Below the pieces are notes generated by a model. The model had not been told where the DNA came from. It worked only from the letters and a program-made list of their open reading frames with translations, and made no database searches. From positions 620,001 through 684,000 of the forward strand of contig JAGYJX010000006.1 of assembly GCA_018401495.1 (NCBI GenBank): DNA of 64,000 nucleotides. Reading direction: 5' to 3'. A program made the position numbers and the translations under genes. Positions 22,838-31,091 of the stretch are shown one piece after another. Positions within the stretch are counted from its first letter, which is position 1, and every line of letters starts with the position of its first letter. This DNA comes from Rhodospirillaceae bacterium. GTDB taxonomy: Bacteria; Pseudomonadota; Alphaproteobacteria; Thalassobaculales; Thalassobaculaceae.

Positions 22838-23121
22838 GGGACCTCCCGGGTGACCACCGCCATGCCGTCGGCGACCGGGGTCGTGCAGGCGCGCAACGGC
22901 TCGCCGTCGACGCTCCACACCAGGCAATCCTGGCAGGCCGACATCAGGCAGAAGCCGGCGCGCGCGCCGTCCCCGAACTCGCTCTCGCGCAGCCGCCGGC
23001 CGGCGGTCAGCATCGCCACCTGCAGGGTGTCGCCCTCCAGCGCCTCGATCGCGACGCCGTCGACCTCGATCCGCACCGGCGCGCGGTCGCGTTCGCCCAG
23101 CCGGCGGAACTGTCCGCTCAT
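22822..23121 (-). CDS. HcnA-like (2Fe-2S)-binding small subunit
   Basis: A 99-residue ferredoxin-like subunit of the HcnA/SoxA-N family. Cysteines sit in GFCLMSACQDCLVWS and RACTTPV, giving C58-x4-C63-x2-C66-x12-C79, the plant-type [2Fe-2S] pattern. The strand pair RIEVDGVAIEALEGDTLQVAML precedes it. ATG 23121 is the first gene of the A-B-C set. The order small subunit, BFD subunit, DAO subunit is the order of hcnABC and of opine oxidase operons. Confidence 0.85.
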   Translation of the reverse strand: MSGQFRRLGERDRAPVRIEVDGVAIEALEGDTLQVAMLTAGRRLRESEFGDGARAGFCLMSACQDCLVWSVDGEPLRACTTPVADGMAVVTREVPWPAQ

Positions 23122-23201
23122 TCCCCACCTCGATCCGCTCGCCGTTCGGCGCGCGCAGACTTCCAGGCTTCTCGGGCCTTGTCCAACCGAAGCTGGAGCG
23201 G

Positions 23202-23930
23202 TCAGGCGTCTCCGGTTTCGGCGCGGTGCGCCTCGACCATCGCGGCCATGCTCGGGAACCTGAACTCGTAGCCGGCACCCTCCGGCGGCGGCATGGTAGC
23301 ACCCCATCCGCCGCCCCGGTCCTCGCGGCGGTCGATCCAGGCCGAGGTCAGGCCGACGCGCTTGGCCGGCCCGTGGTCGTGGAACAGGCTCTGGGCGGTG
23401 TGCAGGATGGCGCCCTTGCCGCGCCCGCGCTTGGCCAGTTGCGTGAGCATGTAGTCGAAGTTGGCGGGATCGGGCTTGTAGGAGCCGATGTCCTGGGCGG
23501 TGTAGATGGCGTCGAACTCGACGCCGAGCCGGGCGTTGCTGCCGGCGAAGCTCTCGCGGTCGACGTTCGAGAGGATCACCAGCTCGTAGTGCTTCTTGAG
23601 GTAGCGCAGCGCCGGCGCGGAATCGTCGAACGCCGGCCAGTACGGCACCGAGGCGCCGAACTGCGCGCTCTCCGCCGGCGTCACCGGGATGCCCCACTCC
23701 TCGGCGAGCCGGCGGTGGACCGCGGCCAGCAGATCGGAATAGATCATCGCTGGCGTCTCGGCCTGCTGGGCCGATTCGTGCCTTGCGAACGCCTCCAGCA
23801 CCCGGTCGCGCGGGCGATCGACCCCGCCCTTGGCGACCAGCGGCTGCAGGCCGTTGTGGATGCCGCTCTCCCAGTCGATCAGCGTGCCGTAGCAGTCGAA
23901 GGTCAGGACGCGGAAGTCGCTCAATTTCAT
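23202..23930 (-). CDS. Type II haloacid-dehalogenase-like HAD hydrolase
   Basis: A 242-residue HAD-superfamily hydrolase close to (S)-2-haloacid dehalogenase type II. Motif I is TFDCYGTLIDWESG (nucleophile Asp12), motif II is VILSNVDRESF (Ser119), the motif III Lys is in DIGSYKPDPANF, and motif IV lies in GLTSAWIDRRED. In this subfamily the product is often annotated as dehalogenase, but the physiological substrate is rarely known. It lies 80 bases upstream of the iron-sulfur/flavin operon on the same strand and may be co-transcribed with it. Confidence 0.8.
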   Translation of the reverse strand: MKLSDFRVLTFDCYGTLIDWESGIHNGLQPLVAKGGVDRPRDRVLEAFARHESAQQAETPAMIYSDLLAAVHRRLAEEWGIPVTPAESAQFGASVPYWPAFDDSAPALRYLKKHYELVILSNVDRESFAGSNARLGVEFDAIYTAQDIGSYKPDPANFDYMLTQLAKRGRGKGAILHTAQSLFHDHGPAKRVGLTSAWIDRREDRGGGWGATMPPPEGAGYEFRFPSMAAMVEAHRAETGDA

Positions 23931-24043
23931 GTCGGGTCTCCGGATGTCTGGTCCTGGACGCGCTCGCGGCGCCGCGCCTCGGCGCAGCCTAGCAGATCGC
24001 CCCCGCCCGCGCGCCGGGCGGGGAGGGCCCGGCCGGGTGGCGC

Positions 24044-24162
24044 CGACGGAGCGGCGGGTGGATCCCGGGTCGCGCTGCGCTTGCCCGGGATGACGACGGG
24101 GTTGGGGGGCGCTCCGTCTCGGTGTCGCAGCGGGTGAGGGGCGGCGGCCTTCCCCCTCCGCT
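24044..24162. repeat. Dispersed intergenic repeat, copy 2 (direct repeat unit 1)
   Basis: Contains the core found at 2885-2940, followed by a tail (GATGACGACGGGGTTGGGG ... CAGCGGGTGAGGGGCGGCGG) that is repeated in direct orientation 164 bases downstream. No coding potential is supported. Confidence 0.8.
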
Positions 24163-24207
24163 GGAGCTGGGGCCCATGGAGCGACGGCGGCTCGCCGACG
24201 GTGGCAA

Positions 24208-24328
24208 CGACGGAGCGGCGGGTGGGTCCCGGCGCGCGCTGTGCTTGGCCGGGATGACGACGGGGTTGGGGAGGCGATCCGCTCTCGGCGTCGCAGCGGG
24301 TGAGGGGCGGCGGCCTTCCCCCTTCGCT
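24208..24328. repeat. Dispersed intergenic repeat, copy 3 (direct repeat unit 2)
   Basis: Near-copy of 24044-24162 in the same orientation, with about a dozen differences. The IS3 element at 24360 is inserted 31 bases beyond its end, within the same repeat-rich tract. Confidence 0.8.
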
Positions 24329-24390
24329 GTCGTCATCAAGTCAGTATTGGCGCCCCTCTTGGAGTGCGCCCCCGTGATGAGACATGGCAA

Positions 24391-25286
24391 TTAGCGGACA
24401 GCAGTTTCGCTGGTGATTTTGGTGGCCAGCGGGATTGCTGTCCACGAACTAGCATTCTCGAACTCCACGGGCGATTGGTAAGCCAGCGCCGAGTGCAAGC
24501 GGGTGCGATTGTAGAGCTGCTCGATGAAGTCGCCGACGCTGGTTCTGGCGTGCTCCAGGTCGCGATAGGCGGAGCCGTCGACCTCCTCGGTCTTGAGGGT
24601 TTTCATGAAGCTCTCTGCCTTGGCGTTGTCATAGGGGCATCCGCCGCGGCTCATGCTTGGAATGACGCCGGCAGCATCGAGGGCCAGCGAGTAGTCGGCA
24701 CAGGCGTACTGCACGCCCCGATCGGAGTGGTGGATGAGCTCGCCGGGCGGCGGCCGCCGCCCGGCGAGCGCCATCCCCAAGGCCTCGAGTGCCAAGCTGG
24801 CAGCCAAGTGGTCCGCCAAGGCCCAACCCACCACCTTTCGGCTGAAGGCGTCGAGGATCACCGCCAGGTAGACGAAGGCCCGCTCCAGACGGATGTAGGT
24901 GATGTCGGCCACCCACAGCCGGTCGGGCGCCAACGGGATCAGCTGGCGTGCCAGGTTCGGGTAGACCCGCAAGCCGTGCTTGAGTTGCTGGTGGCCGGGA
25001 CGTAGGCCTTGCGGCGCAGGCACAGGAGGTTGTCCTCCTGCATGATCCGCCGCACCCGCTTCGCGTTCACCACCCAGCTCTCGCGTCGCAGCAGCGCCCC
25101 GATGCGCCGGTAGCCATAGTGTTTGTGGGCCAGAGCCAAGCGTTGGATGGCATCGCGCAACGCCATCTCCTCCAACGCGTCCAACTCGGGCTCGGCCTGC
25201 GCCCGACTCCGGTAGAAGCTCGACCGACTGACGTCGGCAGCTCGGCAAAGCCGTTCGACCTGTCCTCCGCCTTGCGGGCCAGTCAT
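24391..25286 (-). CDS. IS3-family transposase OrfB, DDE integrase domain (one frameshift)
   Basis: Catalytic half of the transposase, made as an OrfAB fusion. The HTH_21 part lies in the first frame (LALAHKHYGYRRIGALLRRE, KRVRRIMQEDNLLCLRRKAY). The integrase core lies in a second frame after a break near 24990 (APDRLWVADITYIRLE with Asp, HHSDRGVQYACADY with Asp, and NAKAESFMKTLKTEEV with Glu). The rve_3 end LHSALAYQSPVEFE completes it. The internal break would inactivate the element if real; it resembles other single-base errors in this window. Confidence 0.88.
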
Positions 25287-25672
25287 CGCCCGGATCTCGG
25301 CGAAGACCCCGTCACGCCAAGCCCGTCGTTGGCCGGCCGTGACGCCTCGATGCGCCGCAAGGCTCCTCGAAAAAAATCCAGTTCAACCGTTTGCTGGCCA
25401 ACCTTGCGCTCAAGCTCGGCGATCCGCCGCCGCGCAAGCGCCAGGTCATCCGTCTCCCCAACACTCGCCTCATGCGCCAGCGCCTCAAGCCGGCCCGGTC
25501 GCCCTCGCCGCCGGCCGAGCCGGTTCTCACGCGCCGCCTCCATCCACTCGTAGAGCAGTTGGCGGTGCATCCCAAACTCACGGGCCAGATCCGCAACCGC
25601 TTCACCCGAGGCCAAGCGCGACAGCGCCGATCGTTTGAACTCCAAACTGAACCTTCGGTAGACCTTCGGCAT
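25283..25672 (-). CDS. IS3-family transposase OrfA
   Basis: A 129-residue DNA-binding half of the transposase. It opens MPKVYRRFSLEFKRSALSRL, continues with the helix-turn-helix SGEAVADLAREFGMHRQLLYEWM, and has a leucine-zipper-like helix (DLALARRRIAELERKVGQQTVELDFF). Near its end the reading frame passes a T TTT TTT heptamer (complement of 25370-25376), a classic -1 slippery site; slipping there enters the OrfB frame. Alone it is thought to act as a regulator or inhibitor in this family. Confidence 0.9.
   Translation of the reverse strand: MPKVYRRFSLEFKRSALSRLASGEAVADLAREFGMHRQLLYEWMEAARENRLGRRRGRPGRLEALAHEASVGETDDLALARRRIAELERKVGQQTVELDFFRGALRRIEASRPANDGLGVTGSSPRSGR
25370..25376 (-). promoter_or_regulatory. 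Predicted -1 programmed frameshift site of the IS3 element
   Basis: Seven A residues on the plus strand read as T TTT TTT in the orfA frame (GAT TTT TTT CGA). A -1 slip gives an open frame continuing SLAAHRGVTAG and then GVFAEIRAMTGPQ straight into OrfB, the usual way IS3 elements make the OrfAB transposase. Confidence 0.8.
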
Positions 25673-25738
25673 CGTTCTCCTCCAATCAGAGAACTGTCCG
25701 CTATTTTTAGCGTCTCATTCTAGGGGCGCACTCCACTC

Positions 25739-25960
25739 TCTCCCTGTCGTCATCCCGGACCGAACCGCCACCGGCGGGACGGATCCGGGACCCACGAAGC
25801 GACGTGCGCCGGCCTTCACCACGGCGGCGGCGGGTGGGTCCCGGGCCACCGCTGCGCGGCGCCCGGGATGACGAAAAGGTGGGGCCCCCATTCTCTTCTC
25901 GTCATCCCGGAGCGGGCCGCCGCAGGCGGTCCGCATCGGGGGCCAGCCGCCGCTCCGTCG
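25739..25960. repeat. Cluster of dispersed repeat copies in both orientations
   Basis: Contains at least three versions of the same element: GTCGTCATCCCGGACCG (inverted) near 25745, GGCGGGTGGGTCCCGGGCC...GCCCGGGATGACG near 25828-25873, and TCGTCATCCCGGAGCGG near 25898. Alternating orientation means transcripts could form long hairpins. Together with copies at 24044-24328 it brackets the IS3 element. Confidence 0.75.
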
Positions 25961-26040
25961 CCGCCCATCATTTTATTATTGAAAACGACTCGCAATAACA
26001 ATAATCAGGTCAGGTGTCAGAGCGGCGTTGGAGGCTAGGC

Positions 26041-26512
26041 ATGAACGGCAAGCGGGCGAACTGGATCCGGTCGGTGGATGACGAGCGCGGCACCGGTGCC
26101 TTGCCGGTGCACGCGCTCACCACCGCCGAGGCCCTGCTGGTGTGGGGGATGCGGCACTGGGTGTCGTGCCTGAAGGCGGGCACCGATCCGATCCCGCTCC
26201 TGACCGCCGGGTTCGGCTCCGGCGGTGTCGCGTGTGTGGTCCGGCCGCTGGACGCGATCCTGGGATCACCCTCGACACCGCCACCGCGGCCCGGGATGTC
26301 CGATGCACCCACTGCGCGACGGTCGGCGACGGCGAACGCGACCTGCTCGCGGCCGTCGCGTTCGAGCAGGGCGGTCATCCAGACCGGAGCCTGGGCACGC
26401 TCCGCGAGTGGCTGCCGTCGGCCTCGGCCCGGCTTGCCAAGGAACTTGTTGCGGAGATCGCCCGCGCCCTTCAGATTCGCGGTCTCAGAATACCAATGCG
26501 CCCCGACTATGA
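26041..26512 (+). CDS. Conserved hypothetical protein, frameshifted
   Basis: Uncharacterised protein of about 155 residues. The first part (ATG 26041, MNGKRANWIRSVDD, then LTTAEALLVWGMRHWVSCL and FGSGGVACVVRPLDAIL) continues, after a one-base loss near 26263, as GITLDTATAARDVRCTHCATVGDGERDLLAAVAFEQ and SLGTLREWLPSASARLAKEL. A CTHC pair is the only possible metal motif. I recall similar small proteins in Rhodospirillales annotated only as hypothetical. The 3' end is uncertain because the frame runs on without a stop; a stop in the third frame at 26510-26512 fits if a second base is missing. A clean terminator follows at 26588. Confidence 0.6.
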
Positions 26513-26587
26513 ATCGCGGCGCGCTGGGGGAAGCATCCAGACATCAGGGACGCCGTTCCGGCCTCCCTGTCCGTGCATTGACCGTCC

Positions 26588-26615
26588 GCGTCGGCAGCCG
26601 CCGGCGCGTTTTTTT
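26588..26615 (+). terminator. Intrinsic terminator before the porin gene
   Basis: An 8-base-pair hairpin (GCGTCGGC, loop AGCC, GCCGGCGC, with one G-U pair) is followed by seven T residues (26609-26615). This is the clearest Rho-independent terminator in the window and separates the hypothetical gene from the porin. Confidence 0.85.
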
Positions 26616-26654
26616 GTTTGGCTGCCTCCCGCAACGGAACCAGGTCGCGCACCC

Positions 26655-27746
26655 ATGAGATCCCGTAGCCTCGCCCTCTTGACCGCCTTGCTCGCCAGCG
26701 CCGCCGCCTCCCCGACGCTCGCCGCGGAGCGCCTGCAGATGCAGATCGGCGGCGAGTACATCCAGTACTTCGGCTACGCCGACAACGACGCCGCCGTCGG
26801 CGGCGACTTCACCGGCTTCGACATCAAGACCGACGCCACCCTGCTGTTCGGGGGCGACGTCACGCTCGACAACGGCCTGCAGGTCGGCGTCGAGGTCGGT
26901 CTGGACGCGCAGAGCTCCGGCGACGACCAGATCGACGGCAGCTACGTCTGGCTGGAGCATGGCTTGGGCCGGCTGGAGATCGGCTCCGCCGACAGCGCGG
27001 CGGTGCTGATGCACTACGCCGCCCCGGATGTCGGCCTCGGCATCAACGACAGCGACCTCGCCGACTGGATCGCCAACCCGAGCGGCGGCGACGCCGACTC
27101 CGCCTTCCAGTCGACCTACCTTTATCTCGGGGACGACAAGGCGACCAAGATCTCCTACTTCACGCCCCGCTTCGAAGGCTTCCAGCTCGGCGCCTCCTAC
27201 GTCCCGGAGTTCGAGCGCGACGACAACACCCAGCCCGCCGGTGACATCTACCGCAACGGCTTTGCCCTCGGCGCCAACTTCGTGCGGAGCTTCGGCGAGG
27301 TCGATGTGGCCCTGGCGGCCGGCTTCGTGCGGGCCGAGCGCCCCGACGGCTCGCCCGCCAGCGTCGACAACGCCGAAGGCTACAGCGTCGGCGGCAACAT
27401 CGGCTACGCCGGCTTCACCGTCGGCGCCTCCTACGCCGACACCAAGGGCAACGGCTCCGGCGGAACCGACGCCGGCGTGTCCTTCGACGGCCGCGGCTAC
27501 GACGTCGGCGTCGCCTACGCCTTCGAGGCCTTCGAGGTGTCGCTGTCCTACTACAACGGCAAGGTCGCCGATTCGACGACCGACGCTGGCGACAGCACCC
27601 ACGAGACGGTCATGCTGTCGGGCAACTACGAAGCCGGGCCGGGGGTGAACCTGCTCGCCTCGGTGTTCCGGTCCCGGTTCGAGGCCGACACAGGCATCGA
27701 AAACCAGGGCTGGGCGGCAATCGCCGGCGTCGCGCTGACGTTCTGA
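26655..27746 (+). CDS. Outer-membrane porin (Porin_4 type)
   Basis: A 363-residue outer-membrane beta-barrel that lets small solutes diffuse across. Start ATG 26655 opens a signal peptide of about 24 residues (SLALLTALLASAAASPTLAA). The mature part begins ERLQMQIGGEY and has alternating amphipathic strands, including TLLFGGDVTLDNGLQVGVEV, GSYVWLEHGLGRLEIG and KISYFTPRFEGFQLGASY. It ends with the barrel-closing Phe (IAGVALTF). The motif GRLEIGS and the loop after it resemble loop 3 of trimeric porins. It lies alone between terminators. Confidence 0.88.
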   Translation: MRSRSLALLTALLASAAASPTLAAERLQMQIGGEYIQYFGYADNDAAVGGDFTGFDIKTDATLLFGGDVTLDNGLQVGVEVGLDAQSSGDDQIDGSYVWLEHGLGRLEIGSADSAAVLMHYAAPDVGLGINDSDLADWIANPSGGDADSAFQSTYLYLGDDKATKISYFTPRFEGFQLGASYVPEFERDDNTQPAGDIYRNGFALGANFVRSFGEVDVALAAGFVRAERPDGSPASVDNAEGYSVGGNIGYAGFTVGASYADTKGNGSGGTDAGVSFDGRGYDVGVAYAFEAFEVSLSYYNGKVADSTTDAGDSTHETVMLSGNYEAGPGVNLLASVFRSRFEADTGIENQGWAAIAGVALTF

Positions 27747-27754
27747 GCGCGCCG

Positions 27755-27793
27755 GCCGGTCCCGGATCTGCAAGGCGGCAGCCCGGGACCGGC
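27755..27793. terminator. Bidirectional hairpin between convergent genes
   Basis: Inverted repeat GCCGGTCCCGG ... CCGGGACCGGC (11 bp arms) in the 59-base gap between the porin and the convergent aminotransferase. It could terminate both transcripts; no T tract is present. Confidence 0.6.
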
Positions 27794-27805
27794 GACCGCT
27801 CCGTC

Positions 27806-28984
27806 TCAATCGAGCTTCGCGCAGACGGCGTCGAGCATCGCCATCGCTTCGTCGATCTCGTCGTCGCTGACCGTCAGCGCCGGCATCAGCCGCAGGGTGT
27901 CCGGGCGCGGCGCGTTGATCAGCAGCCCGTCGGCCAGCGCCGCCTCGACGATGGCCGGCCCGGCCGGGCGACCGAGGTCGAGGGCGAGCAGCAGGCCCTG
28001 GCCGCGTACGCCGCCGAAGCCGTGCCGCATCGCCACCGTCTCCAGCCCCTGTCGCAGCCGCGCGCCGGCCGCTTCCACCCGCTCCAGGAAGCCCGCTCCG
28101 GCGATCTCCGCCAGCACCGCCAACCCGACGGCGCACATCAGCGGGTTGCCGTTGAAGGTGCCGCCCTGGTCGCCGTGCTGGAAGCAGGACACCTCGCGCC
28201 GGGCCAGCAGGGCCGCCAGCGGCACGCCGCCGCCGAGGCCCTTGCCCAGCGTCATCACGTCGGGGCGGATGCCGGCGTGCTCGAAGCCGAACATCCGCCC
28301 GGTCCGGCCCATGCCGGTCTGGATCTCGTCCAGGATCAGCAGCACGCCCCTGCGCTCGGTCAGATCCCGCAGGGCCCGCAGATAGTCGTCGCCCGCCGGG
28401 ATCACCCCGGCCTCGCCCTGGATCGGCTCCAGCATGACGGCGGCCGTGCGGTCGGTGATCGCCGCCTCGACGGCGTCGAGATCGCCGAGCGGCACCTTCA
28501 CGAAGCCCGGCACCTTCGGCTCGAACAGGGTCTTCCAGGCCGGCTTGCCGGACGCCGACATGGTCGCCAGCGTGCGGCCGTGGAAGCCGTTCTCCATGGT
28601 GACGATCTCGTAGGCGCCGCCGCGGTAGGTCTCGCCCCAGCGGCGGGCGAGCTTGATGGCGCCCTCGTTGGCCTCGGCTCCGGAGTTGGCGAAGAACACC
28701 TGGTCGAGGCCGCTCGCCCGGGTCAGGCCGGCGGCCAGGCGCAACGCCGGCTCGTTGTAATAGGCAGGGCTGCAGTTGATCAGCCGGCCGGCCTGCTCGG
28801 TCAGCGCCTTGACGATGGTCGCCGGGCTGTGGCCGAGGCAGGTCACCGCCCAGCCCTGCACCAGGTCGAGATAGCGGCGCCCGGTGGTGTCGTAGAGCCA
28901 GGAGCCCTGGCCGTCGGCGAACACCACCGGCGGCCGTGGGGTGATGTCCATCAGGGCGGAAAATGGCGACTGCGGTACCGTCAT
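27806..28984 (-). CDS. Acetylornithine-type class III aminotransferase (ArgD family)
   Basis: A 392-residue PLP enzyme of the acetylornithine/succinyldiaminopimelate aminotransferase group, making or consuming ornithine-type precursors in arginine and lysine biosynthesis. Motifs: [30 protein letters not shown] (phosphate-binding), [39 protein letters not shown] (Asp for the pyridine N) and [20 protein letters not shown] with the Schiff-base Lys. Length is typical for ArgD. With no arg neighbours it could equally serve another omega-amine. It is convergent with the porin. Confidence 0.82.
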   Translation of the reverse strand: MTVPQSPFSALMDITPRPPVVFADGQGSWLYDTTGRRYLDLVQGWAVTCLGHSPATIVKALTEQAGRLINCSPAYYNEPALRLAAGLTRASGLDQVFFANSGAEANEGAIKLARRWGETYRGGAYEIVTMENGFHGRTLATMSASGKPAWKTLFEPKVPGFVKVPLGDLDAVEAAITDRTAAVMLEPIQGEAGVIPAGDDYLRALRDLTERRGVLLILDEIQTGMGRTGRMFGFEHAGIRPDVMTLGKGLGGGVPLAALLARREVSCFQHGDQGGTFNGNPLMCAVGLAVLAEIAGAGFLERVEAAGARLRQGLETVAMRHGFGGVRGQGLLLALDLGRPAGPAIVEAALADGLLINAPRPDTLRLMPALTVSDDEIDEAMAMLDAVCAKLD

Positions 28985-29213
28985 GTCGGATCCTCTCGGG
29001 AGTGCAGGCGAGGCCCCGGACGCACGACGATCCCGCGGCCGGTCAGCTCGGCGGCGGGTGGAACGCTGGATTCGGAAGTGAAAACGCGTCGGTGCCCGCC
29101 TCTAGGAGGCGCGGCGTCGCAGGCAGCGGGTGCGGACCGAAGCGTTCATGCGGCGACGCTACGCCGCAGACCGGCCCGGCACAAGCGGTATTCAAGCGGA
29201 CGCAGCCCGGTCG

Positions 29214-30062
29214 TCAGTTGGTCAGGCAGACGGCTCTGGCGACGATCAGGTCCTGGCGCAGACGCTCGCCGACACGCGCGTAGTCGGCGTCGCTCAGCGC
29301 CGGCACCGGCCCGCTGCTGGCCGGTGTCACGCCGGCCTTCGCCCACAGTTCCTGCATCGAGCGCGGCGCCGTGGTGAACGACCGGCCGCGACGCACCGAT
29401 CCCGCGACGTGCACCCCGACCAGGCGACCCGCCGCGTCGAACACCGGGCCGCCGCTGATACCGGACAGCGGCTCGTCGCGGTCCGGGACGCGCTCGACCT
29501 CGGCCCAGGCCAGGATCGGCTCGCGGGTGCTGTAGCGCCCGCTGAGCCGCATGGTGCCGCGGCCGATCAGGCGGGAGCGCACGGCGCCCGGCTCACCCCG
29601 GGGGAACCCGAAATGATAGCCGGCCTGTCCGACGGTCAGCGCGTCGCCGCCGACCGCCACCGGGGCGGCGCGCACCGAGGACCGGAACACCGCGAGGTCG
29701 GCGTTCTCGTGCGCCACCACGTCGCCGCCCGCCACCGCCCGGCGCGGTCCGGTCACGATGCCGATCCGCGCGCAGCCGTCGACCACGTGCCGCGCGGTCA
29801 TCCAGGTCCCGGCGGCGACGGCGAACGCGGTCCCCGAGCTGTTGGTCTTGGCGCCCAGCTCGATCCGCACCTCCTGTCCGCCCGGTGCCGGCGGCAGCCG
29901 GTCGGCGGCCGTCGGATCCGGCGGCGGTGGCCGTCGCACGGACGGCCGCGGGTCCGGCCCGGCCGTCGACCCCGCGCCCTCGAACACGCCCGAAGTCAAC
30001 GCGCCGATCAGCAGCGCGACGACCGCGGCAATCAGCCCGATTGTGTCGGTACCGAGCCGCAC
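29214..30062 (-). CDS. Membrane-anchored trypsin-like serine protease
   Basis: A 282-residue protein with one N-terminal membrane segment (TIGLIAAVVALLIGALTSG, residues 7-25) and a Pro-rich linker. A chymotrypsin-fold domain follows. Catalytic triad candidates are His in WMTARHVVDGC, Asp in HENADLAVFRSS and Ser in SGISGGPVFDAAG. No PDZ domain follows, so it is shorter than DegP/HtrA. It is the last of three genes packed with 3-base gaps (PilZ, DUF350, protease), suggesting one envelope-linked operon. Substrate unknown. Confidence 0.8.
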   Translation of the reverse strand: MRLGTDTIGLIAAVVALLIGALTSGVFEGAGSTAGPDPRPSVRRPPPPDPTAADRLPPAPGGQEVRIELGAKTNSSGTAFAVAAGTWMTARHVVDGCARIGIVTGPRRAVAGGDVVAHENADLAVFRSSVRAAPVAVGGDALTVGQAGYHFGFPRGEPGAVRSRLIGRGTMRLSGRYSTREPILAWAEVERVPDRDEPLSGISGGPVFDAAGRLVGVHVAGSVRRGRSFTTAPRSMQELWAKAGVTPASSGPVPALSDADYARVGERLRQDLIVARAVCLTN

Positions 30063-30065
30063 GGG

Positions 30066-30479
30066 TCAGCCGGTGACGGCGGCAGCGTTGATCGCGGCGA
30101 CCGACAGCTTGACCGAGAACAGCAGGATGGCGGGGCCGAGTTCGCCGGCCTCGATGCGGTGCGACATGCCCTGCATCAACGCTTCGATCAGGCGCAGCGC
30201 CAGCAGCTGCAGCAGCAACGTCACCACGCCCCAGATCAGGATGTCCCAGACCCCGACGCTGGCCGACAGGCAGAAGGCGAGCGGAACCGCCAACCCCAGG
30301 ATCGCGCCGGAGAAAGAGACGGCGGCCGCCACGTTGCCGTGGCGGATCAGCTTGATTTCGTCGTGCGGCGTGATGCGCGTGTACAGCGCCGTCGCCAGCA
30401 GCAGCAGGCCGAGGGTCACGCCGAGGTGCAGCAGCAGGTTCGGGAATCCCGCGAGGAAGCTCTGGGCGGCAGGCAGCAT
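30066..30479 (-). CDS. DUF350 family inner-membrane protein
   Basis: A 137-residue integral membrane protein with four predicted helices: NLLLHLGVTLGLLLLATALY, AAVSFSGAILGLAVPLAFCL, VWDILIWGVVTLLLQLLALR and LFSVKLSVAAINAAAVTG. The spacing and the ITPHDEIKLIRHGNVAAAVSF loop are typical of the DUF350/UPF0719 (YjfL-like) family, whose function is not established. It lies between the PilZ protein and the protease, 3 bases from each. Confidence 0.82.
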   Translation of the reverse strand: MLPAAQSFLAGFPNLLLHLGVTLGLLLLATALYTRITPHDEIKLIRHGNVAAAVSFSGAILGLAVPLAFCLSASVGVWDILIWGVVTLLLQLLALRLIEALMQGMSHRIEAGELGPAILLFSVKLSVAAINAAAVTG

Positions 30480-30482
30480 CGA

Positions 30483-31028
30483 TTACCTCATGATCCAGGC
30501 GGCGAAACCGAGGCCAACGGCGGCGACCACGCTGAGCGCGATCCACCCGAGCCGACGCAGCCGCTTGCGTAGCGCCTCACGGCGGAGCGCCGCCTCTCGG
30601 GTCTCCACGAAATCCCGCTCCACGGCCGACAGGACGGTCAACAGGCCGTCGATCTGCTCGGGCGACATCGGGGTGAAGGCGACGCCGATGCGGTTCTCGG
30701 CGGAATCGACCCGGACGATGGTCGCCTCGAAGCTGGTCCGCAGGCTGCGATCCGCGGCCCGGCTGTGAATGTCTCCATCGATCCGGTCCCCGACATCGGG
30801 GTTGTCCACCGGCCGGTCGAGCGCCAGGCCGCCGAGCGACAGGTCGTGGACGGTGTACCAGCCGCCATCCACCTGCGCCCAAACCCGGGTGGTCTCGCGA
30901 CGGTGGTGGACTCGTCGATCGCGCCCGGATGGCCGAGGGTGCGCGCGACGGTCGCGGCCAGAGGAAGGCGTGGCCTCCGCCGCTGGCTCGTCGGGCCGCG
31001 TGTCCACTTCCTTAGGCGCTTCAGTCAT
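30483..31028 (-). CDS. PilZ-domain protein with C-terminal membrane anchor
   Basis: A 181-residue protein. The N-terminal half is charged and Arg-rich (RDRRAHPRPSGRDRRVHHRR). A PilZ beta-barrel follows, with VHDLSLGGLALD (the D/N-x-S-x-x-G c-di-GMP motif) and an upstream RxxxR-type arginine cluster. The C-terminus is one membrane helix (LGWIALSVVAAVGLGFAAWI). It is therefore likely a membrane-tethered c-di-GMP receptor. It heads the PilZ-DUF350-protease group. Confidence 0.8.
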   Translation of the reverse strand: MTEAPKEVDTRPDEPAAEATPSSGRDRRAHPRPSGRDRRVHHRRETTRVWAQVDGGWYTVHDLSLGGLALDRPVDNPDVGDRIDGDIHSRAADRSLRTSFEATIVRVDSAENRIGVAFTPMSPEQIDGLLTVLSAVERDFVETREAALRREALRKRLRRLGWIALSVVAAVGLGFAAWIMR

Positions 31029-31091
31029 CGATCCGAGTGCTCGGGCGGGACGGTTGCTGACGTCGGCTGCCGGAGCTCCGACTCGGATCCC

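Larger units (their letters stand above)
24360..25735 (-). mobile_element. Complete IS3-family insertion sequence
   Basis: A 1376-base element with imperfect terminal inverted repeats of about 43 bases. Left end TGGAGTGCGCCCC...TGAGAC...AGCGGACAG; right end is its inverse, ending GGGGCGCACTCCA, with the IS3-type TG...CA termini. It is flanked by a 4-base direct repeat CTCT (24356-24359 and 25736-25739), a plausible target duplication. It carries overlapping orfA and orfB on the minus strand and sits in a non-coding repeat tract, so it interrupts no gene. Intact ends and target duplication suggest a fairly recent insertion. Confidence 0.92.
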
